Assembly: GCA_900544445.1 (NCBI GenBank)
Contig: UQVK01000137.1
Coordinates: 1 to 5,808 of the forward strand
Reading direction: 5' to 3'
Length of the DNA: 5,808 nucleotides
Source: an uncultured Lachnospiraceae bacterium
GTDB lineage: Bacteria > Bacillota > Clostridia > Lachnospirales > Lachnospiraceae
In this document: positions 1-5,193 of the stretch, piece by piece
Numbering within the stretch: the stretch's first letter is position 1
Layout: every line of letters begins with the position of its first letter
The notes under the pieces: model-generated
The model's database searches: none
What the model was told of the DNA's origin: nothing
Seen by the model: only the letters and a program-made list of their open reading frames with translations
Program-made: the position numbers and the translations under genes

Positions 1-154
1 AAAGATCATATACCAGAATTTCATCGCATTTCCATTCCGCATAGCTTTCTGACAGCGCCACCGGGTCCGGGCTCAGCTCGCTGCGATCCTGTATGCCTGC
101 TACTGCGCGCTTCTGATACAGATAAATGCAGGCTATCATTTTTTTTGTCAGCAT
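1..154 (-). CDS. HisF-like N-terminal domain, 3' end cut by window (probably start of a HisIE fusion)
   Basis: Only the first 51 codons are visible; the gene runs off the low-coordinate edge. The protein begins MLTKKMIACIYLYQKRAVAG and continues to a DEILVYDL strand. This aligns well with the first beta-alpha unit of HisF, whose textbook start is MLxKRIIxCLDVKxGRVVKG and ...DELVFLDI. The catalytic Asp of HisF (Asp11 in the Thermotoga enzyme) is Tyr11 here, and the conserved Lys19 is Ala19, so this is unlikely to be a working cyclase. From memory of the family, clostridial HisIE proteins (phosphoribosyl-AMP cyclohydrolase / phosphoribosyl-ATP pyrophosphatase) often carry such a degenerate HisA/HisF-type barrel with an IPCIYL start. 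That fits a position directly after hisB, 22 bases past its stop. The start ATG at 154-152 has a GAGGG ribosome site at 167-163, 8 bases away. A divergent stand-alone HisF paralogue remains possible, since the rest is not visible. Confidence 0.72.
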   Translation of the reverse strand, partial: MLTKKMIACIYLYQKRAVAGIQDRSELSPDPVALSESYAEWKCDEILVYDL

Positions 155-176
155 TTGTATTTCCCTCTCTTTCGAA

Positions 177-767
177 TCAAAGGCTTCCCTTGGTGCTGAG
201 CACGCCTTCAATGCGGCCATCCTTCCTGCATGCCATATCCAGCGCCTTCGCAAAGGCCTTGAACATGGCCTCCGCCATATGATGTCCGTTGCTTCCGGAC
301 AGCATGCGGATGTGCAGGTTCATTCCCGCACTGTAGGATACCGCATAGAAAAATTCACGAAGCAGCTCCGTGTCCAGATCCCCGATCATGGGGGCTGTGA
401 TGCTGCAGTCATATTCCAGCCAGGGCCTGCCGCACAGGTCCACTGCGCACAGCGCAAGGGCGTCGTCCATGGGAAGGATGAAGAAACCGTAACGGCTGAT
501 TCCCGCCTTGTCTCCCACCGCCTCTTTGATGGCGTTTCCGAGGACGATTCCCGTATCCTCCACCGTATGATGTCCGTCCACATGCAGGTCGCCCTTCACA
601 CGCACTGTCAGGTCGAACAGGCCGTGTCTGGCAAAGCCGTCCAGCATGTGATCGAAAAAACCGATCCCTGTCCGGATCTCGCTTTTTCCGCTTCCGTCCA
701 GATTCAGCTCGATTGCAATATCCGTTTCCTTCGTTTTCCGTTCGATAACGGCACTCCGTTTATCCAT
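177..767 (-). CDS. hisB: Imidazoleglycerol-phosphate dehydratase
   Basis: This 196-residue protein is the single-domain HisB that dehydrates imidazole glycerol phosphate to imidazole acetol phosphate in cytosolic histidine synthesis. The length matches the usual size of about 195 residues, with no phosphatase domain. The metal-binding signatures are present: FDHM with His40, DGHHTVED at 64-71 (His66, His67, Glu70) and GHHMAEA at 161-167 (His162, His163, Glu166). Two small deviations are MDDALA around 100 and CGRP at 112-115, where Ser is commoner than Cys. The start is the ATG at 767-765, because an AGGAGG site lies 7 bases upstream and the protein then begins MDKRSAVIERKTKETDI, as homologues do. 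An in-frame TTG at 806 would add 13 non-homologous residues and overlap hisD. The gene follows hisD after a 31-base gap and is surely cotranscribed with it. Confidence 0.96.
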   Translation of the reverse strand: MDKRSAVIERKTKETDIAIELNLDGSGKSEIRTGIGFFDHMLDGFARHGLFDLTVRVKGDLHVDGHHTVEDTGIVLGNAIKEAVGDKAGISRYGFFILPMDDALALCAVDLCGRPWLEYDCSITAPMIGDLDTELLREFFYAVSYSAGMNLHIRMLSGSNGHHMAEAMFKAFAKALDMACRKDGRIEGVLSTKGSL

Positions 768-774
768 CCCTGAA

Positions 775-780
775 CCTCCT
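775..780 (-). promoter_or_regulatory. Ribosome binding site of hisB
   Basis: A perfect AGGAGG sits 7 bases before the ATG at 767. It lies inside the extended reading frame that would start at the TTG at 806. This decides for the downstream ATG and a 196-residue HisB that does not overlap hisD. Confidence 0.9.
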
Positions 781-798
781 GCGCAACATAACTTCTTT

Positions 799-2088
799 TT
801 ACTCAAATCTCACCCGGATGGAATTGGCATGGGCCGTAAGCCCTTCGCGCTCAGCAAACAGCTCGATGTCCTTATGCGCCGCTTCCAACGCCTGCCTGGA
901 ATAGGAAATCAGGCTGGTTTTCTTGCAGAAATCGTCCACATTTAAGGGCGAGAAGAACCGGGCGGTTCCGTTGGTGGGAAGCACATGGTTCGGGCCTGCG
1001 AAGTAATCTCCCAGCGGCTCACTGGAATACTCTCCCAGGAAAATGGCGCCCGCGTTCCGGATCTTCGTCATCATGGAAAAGGGATCCGCCGTGAGGATTT
1101 CCAGATGCTCGGAGGCGATCTCATTGGCTGCATCCGCCGCGGCGTCCAGATCGGGAGCGATCAGGATGTAGCCGTAAGTTTCCAGGGATTTCTGAATGAT
1201 ATCCCTTCGTTCCAGCGTGGAGAGAAAGCCGTCGATCTGCTCCGATACCTGTTCTGCCAGCCGTCTGCTGGTGGTGATCAGGATGGCGCTTGCAAGCACG
1301 TCATGCTCCGCCTGGGAAAGCAGATCCGCCGCCACATAGCGGGGATTGGCCGTTTCATCCGCAATGACCAGAATCTCGCTGGGACCGGCGATGGAATCGA
1401 TGCCCACGTAGCCGAAACAGGCCTTTTTGGCCAAAGCCACGAAGATGTTGCCGGGGCCGGTGATCTTATCCACCTTGGGCACGCTTTCCGTGCCGAAAGC
1501 CAGGGCAGCAATGGCCTGTGCGCCGCCCATCTTGTAGATTTCATCCACGCCCGCCACGCTTGCCGCGGCAAGGGTTCCCGCGTTGACCTTTCCGTCCGGG
1601 CCGGGAGGGGTCGCCATGACGATCCGTTCCACACCCGCCACCTTTGCGGGGATCACGTTCATCAGCACGCTGGAGGGATAGGCAGCCGTCCCGCCCGGCG
1701 CATAGACGCCTGCGGAAGCCACAGGAAGCAGGCGCATACCCAGAATGGAGCCGTCCGGCTTTGTCTCAAACCAACCGGGCCGCTTCTGCTTTTCGTGGAA
1801 GGCGCGGATATTCGCCGCGGACTTCTTCATGATCTCCAGAAATTCCTCTCCCACCTGCCGGCGGGCTTCCTGAATTTCGCTTTCTGTGACGCGCACTGTC
1901 TGCGCCGTAAGGTCACAGTGATCCAGCTTACTCGTATAGGAAAAAAGGGCTTCGTCCCCTTTCTCCCTCACATTGGCGATGATGTCCGCCACCACCGCTT
2001 CGTACTGTCCGTAATTGTTGGGGCTTCTTTTCAAAAGCGTGTTCAGAAGATCTCTTCTGTTTTCTTCCGTAAGTTCCAGTATTCTCAT
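799..2088 (-). CDS. hisD: Histidinol dehydrogenase
   Basis: This 429-residue zinc enzyme carries out the last two steps of histidine synthesis, the NAD-linked oxidation of L-histidinol through histidinal to L-histidine. The length is typical. All key parts are visible: the YAPGGTAAYPSSVLMN segment at 129-144, TGPGNIFVALAKK at 210-222, and GIDSIAGPSEILVIAD at 229-244. The zinc ligands Gln259 and His262 lie in SQAEHD, Asp361 in LGDYFAGPNH and His420 in LTAHANS. The catalytic pair Glu327-His328 is in SEHLEI. These positions agree to within one residue with the E. coli enzyme (Gln259, His262, Asp360, His419; Glu326, His327), so the protein should be active. The ATG at 2088 lies one base after the hisG stop and takes its ribosome site from the end of hisG, which suggests translational coupling. 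The TAA is at 801-799. Confidence 0.98.
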   Translation of the reverse strand: MRILELTEENRRDLLNTLLKRSPNNYGQYEAVVADIIANVREKGDEALFSYTSKLDHCDLTAQTVRVTESEIQEARRQVGEEFLEIMKKSAANIRAFHEKQKRPGWFETKPDGSILGMRLLPVASAGVYAPGGTAAYPSSVLMNVIPAKVAGVERIVMATPPGPDGKVNAGTLAAASVAGVDEIYKMGGAQAIAALAFGTESVPKVDKITGPGNIFVALAKKACFGYVGIDSIAGPSEILVIADETANPRYVAADLLSQAEHDVLASAILITTSRRLAEQVSEQIDGFLSTLERRDIIQKSLETYGYILIAPDLDAAADAANEIASEHLEILTADPFSMMTKIRNAGAIFLGEYSSEPLGDYFAGPNHVLPTNGTARFFSPLNVDDFCKKTSLISYSRQALEAAHKDIELFAEREGLTAHANSIRVRFE

Positions 2089-2089
2089 A

Positions 2090-2740
2090 TTACCTCTCCA
2101 ATTTTCCGCGGAGTCTGGCGATCAGGTCCTTGATCCGCTCCGGCTGCATCTGCATGCTGACCTGATTGACGATCATTCTGGCCGAGATGGGGCAGACCTC
2201 CTCCAGCACCTCAAGGCCGTTTTCCCGAAGGGTGCCGCCCGTTTCCACGATGTCAACGATCACATCGGAGAGGCCGACGATGGGGCCGAGCTCCACGGAG
2301 CCGTTCAGCTTGATGATGTCAACCGTCTGATTTTTCTTGTTATAAAAATATTCCTTTGCGATGTTGGGGTATTTGCTGGCGACCCGGATCATTTTATGGT
2401 GCTTCAGCAGCTCTCCCGCTTCTGCGGGGCCGCAGACGCACATCCGGCATTTTCCGAAGCCCAGATCCAGTACCTCATAGACCCTTCTGCCTTCCTCCAG
2501 CAGGGTATCCTTTCCCACCACGCCGATGTCCGCCGCGCCGTATTCCACATAGGTGGGAACGTCCGGGCCCTTGGCCAGGAAAAAACGCAGCTTCTGCTCC
2601 TCATTCACGAAAACCAGTTTCCGGGAGCTTTTATCCTTCATTTCCTCACAGGTCAGGCCGATGCTTTCCAGAAGGGAAAGGGTTTTGTCCGCAAGCCGTC
2701 CCTTGGTGAGGGCAAAGGTCAGATATCTCTTCTCTTCCAT
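2090..2740 (-). CDS. hisG: ATP phosphoribosyltransferase, catalytic subunit (short form)
   Basis: This enzyme catalyses the first, committed step of histidine synthesis, joining ATP and PRPP to give phosphoribosyl-ATP. At 216 residues it is the short form (HisGS). It ends just after the periplasmic-binding-protein-like catalytic domain and lacks the C-terminal ACT-like regulatory domain of the roughly 290-300 residue long form. The start carries the family [17 protein letters not shown] segment (residues 8-24). The PRPP-binding loop is [18 protein letters not shown] at 159-176. Short forms work only in a hetero-octamer with HisZ, and hisZ lies directly upstream here with a 36-base gap. The ATG at 2740 has a GAGGT site at 2749-2745, 4 bases away. 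The last codons (Leu-Glu-Arg) also form the hisD ribosome site. Confidence 0.97.
   Translation of the reverse strand: MEEKRYLTFALTKGRLADKTLSLLESIGLTCEEMKDKSSRKLVFVNEEQKLRFFLAKGPDVPTYVEYGAADIGVVGKDTLLEEGRRVYEVLDLGFGKCRMCVCGPAEAGELLKHHKMIRVASKYPNIAKEYFYNKKNQTVDIIKLNGSVELGPIVGLSDVIVDIVETGGTLRENGLEVLEEVCPISARMIVNQVSMQMQPERIKDLIARLRGKLER
2093..2099 (-). promoter_or_regulatory. Ribosome binding site of hisD, inside the end of hisG
   Basis: GGAGAGG lies within the last hisG codons, 4 bases before the hisD ATG, with the hisG TAA in between. Ribosomes finishing HisG would expose or directly reuse this site, so HisG and HisD synthesis is probably coupled. Confidence 0.8.
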
Positions 2741-2776
2741 TTCTACCTCGTTTTTTGTCGCCGTCAGGCGCCTTCT

Positions 2777-4003
2777 TTATTCCGCCGCTATTGTCTGTGC
2801 GCCGCCTTCCGCATCCAGGTACAGGATCTGCCCCTGCTGGTGCGCCGCCGCTGATTCCCGGTATACCTTCCAGGCATCTGTCAAGCTTCCGGCTTTTGCG
2901 GGCATCAGTTCGGTTGGAACGCCTGCTGCTCTCTGTTCTTTTGCCAGCTTCAGCGCGTCTGCAAAGCGGTCCGGCTCATAGACGATCAGAATGCCGTCCG
3001 CGGAGACGGCGGGGAGCCGCTTCTGCCTGGAGAGGGCCTCCAGCAGATCGTCAACCAGCACCACGAAGCCGACAGCGGCGGCCTCCTTCCCGAAGTGGCC
3101 CAGCAGCCGGTCGTAGCGTCCGCCCTTTGCCACCGCGTCGCCCACGCCGTAGGTATAGGCTTTGAAAACGATGCCCGTATAATAATTGTACTTGCTTAAC
3201 AGTCCGAGGTCAAAGGAAACATATTTTTCCACCCCGTACTGGCAGAGTACCTCATACAGCTCCTGAAGCCGTTCCACCGCCTGCAGGGAGCGCTCGTTGT
3301 CCACCAGGCTCTTTGCCAGTTCCAGAATGGAGACCGGGCCAAACAGGTCGTAGACCTTTAAGAGCACCTGCACATAGTCCCTGCGGATCTGCCGGTTTTC
3401 CAGAAGCTCCTGCGCGCCGAAGAAATTTTTGCTGGAGATCAGTTCTCTTAACTCCAGTTCCGTTTCCTCATCCAGCCCCGCCAGGGAGCAGAGTCCCTTA
3501 AAATACTCCACATGGCCCACGCTCACCTGAAAATCCTCAAGCCCCGCCGCCTTCAGGGCTTCCACCAGCATGGCGATCATTTCCCCGTCCGCCTGAACCG
3601 AGGGCTCCTGGATCAGCTCCGCGCCCAGCTGGGTCGCCTCCTTCAGCCTGCCGCGCAGGTTTGAGGTGTTGGTGAAGGTATTTCCCTGATAGGAAAAGCG
3701 GATGGGCAGCTTTTCTCCCATGAAATATTTGGCCGCGCATCTGGCCATGGATGGGGTGAAATCCGGCCGCAGCACCAGGGTGTTGCCCTCCTTATCAAAA
3801 AATTTGTACAGTTCTCTGGAAGGCGTGGTGCCGATGCTGCTTCCGAACACGTCAAAAAATTCAAAGGTGGGCGTCTGAATATCCTGATAGCCGAAGGAAG
3901 AAAGGACATGGTGCAGACGATCCTCCACGGTCAGCTTTCTTCGGTATTCCGCCCCGTAAATATCCCGCACCCCTTCCGGGGTATGGATCAAAGGTCTGCT
4001 CAT
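2777..4003 (-). CDS. hisZ: ATP phosphoribosyltransferase regulatory subunit
   Basis: HisZ is a catalytically inactive relative of histidyl-tRNA synthetase. It assembles with short HisG and passes on feedback inhibition by histidine. The 408-residue protein has the class II synthetase-like core: TPEGVRDIYG at 8-17, LRPDFTPSMAR at 78-88, a motif-2-like FSYQGNTFTN at 103-112, and YYTGIVFKAY at 274-283 followed by GGRYDRLLG at 294-302. A C-terminal alpha/beta segment begins near 335. Where true HisRS has an RG(L/M)DYY signature with a catalytic Arg, this protein has LSKYNYYTG, and it is somewhat shorter. Both points favour HisZ over HisS, as does its position directly before short hisG. The ATG at 4003 follows a near-ideal AAAGGAGGA site with 8-base spacing. 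It is the first gene of the his operon, behind an AT-rich promoter region. Confidence 0.96.
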   Translation of the reverse strand: MSRPLIHTPEGVRDIYGAEYRRKLTVEDRLHHVLSSFGYQDIQTPTFEFFDVFGSSIGTTPSRELYKFFDKEGNTLVLRPDFTPSMARCAAKYFMGEKLPIRFSYQGNTFTNTSNLRGRLKEATQLGAELIQEPSVQADGEMIAMLVEALKAAGLEDFQVSVGHVEYFKGLCSLAGLDEETELELRELISSKNFFGAQELLENRQIRRDYVQVLLKVYDLFGPVSILELAKSLVDNERSLQAVERLQELYEVLCQYGVEKYVSFDLGLLSKYNYYTGIVFKAYTYGVGDAVAKGGRYDRLLGHFGKEAAAVGFVVLVDDLLEALSRQKRLPAVSADGILIVYEPDRFADALKLAKEQRAAGVPTELMPAKAGSLTDAWKVYRESAAAHQQGQILYLDAEGGAQTIAAE

Positions 4004-4011
4004 GTCCTTTT

Positions 4012-4019
4012 CCTCCTTT
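4012..4019 (-). promoter_or_regulatory. Ribosome binding site of hisZ
   Basis: AAAGGAGG lies 8 bases before the hisZ ATG at 4003. It begins only a few bases after the inverted repeat at 4025-4056, so folding of that repeat or protein binding to it could affect access to this site. Confidence 0.85.
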
Positions 4020-4024
4020 AATGT

Positions 4025-4056
4025 GGCAATGCACTTTAATAAATTAACGCATTGCC
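4025..4056 (-). promoter_or_regulatory. Inverted repeat in the his leader (candidate operator or leader hairpin)
   Basis: GGCAATGC and GCATTGCC form a perfect 8-bp inverted repeat around a 16-base AT-rich centre, which itself holds a slightly off-centre TTAAT/ATTAA repeat (4036-4040 and 4043-4047). It sits downstream of the predicted -10 and 5 bases upstream of the hisZ ribosome site. No T-run follows on the minus strand, so it is not an intrinsic terminator. The arrangement suits a repressor operator just past the transcription start, or an RNA hairpin near the 5' end of the message. The binding protein is unknown. A TrpR-family HisR-type repressor is one candidate known for Gram-positive his operons, but I cannot match its motif by eye. 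Confidence 0.5.
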
Positions 4057-4069
4057 TTGATAATTCGAT

Positions 4070-4098
4070 AGCATATTACTATAAAAAACTATCAACAA
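4070..4098 (-). promoter_or_regulatory. Predicted sigma-A promoter of the his operon
   Basis: On the minus strand a -35-like TTGTTG (4098-4093) and a -10-like TATGCT (4075-4070) are separated by 17 bases within very AT-rich DNA. Transcription would start near 4063, giving a leader of about 60 bases before hisZ. An overlapping alternative is TTGATA (4095-4090) with TGCTAT (4073-4068) at 16 bases. Both hexamer pairs are only partial matches, so the exact boxes are uncertain. This is the only AT-rich intergenic DNA in the window and lies directly before the first his gene. A weak GATAG/CTATC repeat (4067-4071 and 4089-4093) spans the same boxes. Confidence 0.5.
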
Positions 4099-4102
4099 TA
4101 TA

Positions 4103-4633
4103 CTAAATCCGCCGGATGCTGTCAAGTATCCGATCCCATTTTCCCTCGTCGGGAAACTCTGCGCCCATGTCACTGCCGTTCAGCTGCCAGCGCACAAGGC
4201 GGTCGCCTTCATAGCACAGCTTCAGGGAAAAGAAGGGCACGTTTTCCTGAAGGAGCCGGAAAAAGATCAGATCCCCCTTCCACAGATTCAGCTTCGGGAT
4301 ATCCTTTTTGGGAACCCATTCCAGACAGCCCTCGTCGCAGTCCGACAGCTCTCCTTCGAAACCATCCGCCGTATACAGGCACATGTACTCCGTGCCCCAC
4401 TGGTCGGAAACGAAGGTGACCAGACCGCGGAACCGGTAGGAGGTGAGGGTGAGGGAGGTCTCTTCCTTTGCCTCCCTAAGCAGACAGTCCTCCGGGCTCT
4501 CTCCTTCCTCCGCATGGCCGCCAATTCCCACCCATTTGTGCTCATTTACGTCATTTTTCTTCTTGACGCGGTGCAGCATCAGGTAGGCGTCCTCTTTTTC
4601 GATGTAACAAAGCGTTGTAACAGGATTTTTCAT
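4103..4633 (-). CDS. NUDIX hydrolase, 8-oxo-dGTP diphosphatase-like (MutT family)
   Basis: This 176-residue soluble protein has one NUDIX domain. The NUDIX box runs from Gly39 to Leu61 as G-x5-E-x7-RE-x2-EE-x2-L: Glu45, Arg53, Glu54, Glu57 and Glu58 are all present. The usual Gly before the last hydrophobic residue is Ser60. The metal-binding Glu residues are intact, so hydrolysis of a nucleoside diphosphate-linked substrate is expected. The flanking sequence (TTLCYIEKEDAYLMLHRVKK near the start, KWVGIGGH before the box, LEWVPKKDIPKLNLWKGD after it) resembles the clostridial group annotated as 8-oxo-dGTP diphosphatases. The true substrate cannot be read from the sequence. The C-terminal 40 residues (FFSLKLCYEGDRLVRWQLNG onward) extend past the minimal domain. 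The ATG at 4633 has a GAGG site 5 bases upstream and lies 21 bases after recU, probably in the same operon. The stop is 5 bases from the predicted his promoter. Confidence 0.88.
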   Translation of the reverse strand: MKNPVTTLCYIEKEDAYLMLHRVKKKNDVNEHKWVGIGGHAEEGESPEDCLLREAKEETSLTLTSYRFRGLVTFVSDQWGTEYMCLYTADGFEGELSDCDEGCLEWVPKKDIPKLNLWKGDLIFFRLLQENVPFFSLKLCYEGDRLVRWQLNGSDMGAEFPDEGKWDRILDSIRRI

Positions 4634-4654
4634 ATCGGCCTCTTTCTTTGTGGT

Positions 4655-5191
4655 CTAATCCGGACGGTCATCCAGATCCTTCTGCAGCATATCCAGATAG
4701 GGAACCAGCACGCTGCTTCTTTTGGGAAGAAAATATTCCGGATTCAGTTCTTCATGGCGGAAGCTTTTGCGCCCGCCGTTTTTGGCCCGGTCCCAGAAGT
4801 ATTCCAGATGGGCCAGGGGAAGATAATAGAACTCATCCCTGTGGGAATAGTAGATCAGAAAAAAGGCGATGCCCCCCTGGGCTTCGAACTCCTTCATGAA
4901 CTGCACCTGATGCTCATGAATGTTGGCAAGGGCAAAGGTGTCCTGCGCGCATTCCTTTGCGTCGAAGCAGACGGGCAGGCCCTGCACCGCGCCGATATAG
5001 TCCACCGTACTCTTCTGGTCAAAATAAGCCAGAGTGATGTGCCTGTGCTCTTTGTCGATACGGATGGGCGTGATGGGCGTGGGGATCTTCTGGATGAGTG
5101 CGAGCCCGCTTTCCCTGTATTTTTCATTTGTCCGGTTGATCAGCTCCTCCAGGGTGGAACCCCGGAGGCCTCTTGAATTCCATGTTGCCAT
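4655..5191 (-). CDS. recU: Holliday junction resolvase RecU
   Basis: RecU is the Firmicutes nuclease that cuts Holliday junctions during recombination and chromosome segregation. The 178-residue protein shows the family pattern throughout: NSRGLRGSTLEELINRTN at 5-22, GLALIQKIPTPI at 29-40, STVDYIGAVQG at 61-71, FDAKE at 76-80, and NIHEHQVQFMKEF at 90-102 followed by GGIAFFLIYY. The probable metal-binding residues are Asp64, Asp77 and Lys79. The B. subtilis protein has FEAKE at the second site (Glu101, Lys103), so Asp replaces Glu here. It is somewhat shorter than the roughly 200-residue Bacillus protein, mainly at the N-terminus. The ATG at 5191 is 2 bases after the preceding stop, with AAAGGA at 5206-5201, 9 bases upstream. 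In Bacillus recU pairs with a penicillin-binding protein gene; here it lies between an RluA-like gene and a NUDIX gene. Confidence 0.95.
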   Translation of the reverse strand: MATWNSRGLRGSTLEELINRTNEKYRESGLALIQKIPTPITPIRIDKEHRHITLAYFDQKSTVDYIGAVQGLPVCFDAKECAQDTFALANIHEHQVQFMKEFEAQGGIAFFLIYYSHRDEFYYLPLAHLEYFWDRAKNGGRKSFRHEELNPEYFLPKRSSVLVPYLDMLQKDLDDRPD

Positions 5192-5193
5192 TT

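Noticed and set aside
126..773. Plus-strand open frame of 215 codons opposite hisB
   Set aside because: It is the mirror of the conserved hisB. The hydrophobic start looks a little like a signal peptide but comes from the antisense of the gap and the HisF-like start.
768..806. TTG start at 806 giving a 209-residue HisB overlapping hisD
   Set aside because: The extra 13 residues include the translated ribosome site and do not resemble HisB. The ATG at 767 has an AGGAGG at ideal spacing.
985..2133. Long plus-strand open frame (382 codons) opposite hisD
   Set aside because: It is antisense to a fully conserved hisD with all active-site residues, has no recognisable domain and no good ribosome site. 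It is the mirror frame of a GC-rich gene.
2015..2854. Plus-strand open frame of 279 codons opposite hisG
   Set aside because: It overlaps hisD, hisG and hisZ antisense, has no family resemblance and spans several real gene boundaries. Treated as a shadow.
2777..4003. Histidyl-tRNA synthetase (hisS)
   Set aside because: The conserved Arg-containing RG(L/M)DYY signature is replaced by LSKYNYYTG, and the gene heads a his operon next to a short hisG that needs HisZ.
4025..4056. Inverted repeat as a rho-independent terminator of the NUDIX cluster
   Set aside because: The stem is followed by ACATTAAAGG on the minus strand, without a T-run, and lies downstream of the likely his start site.
4004..4102. 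Histidine T-box or other riboswitch before hisZ
   Set aside because: The gap is only 99 bases and the leader about 60. That is too short for a T-box, and I see no T-box consensus or terminator/antiterminator pair.
4514..5176. Plus-strand open frame of 220 codons opposite recU
   Set aside because: RecU on the minus strand explains this DNA with continuous family motifs; the antisense protein has none.
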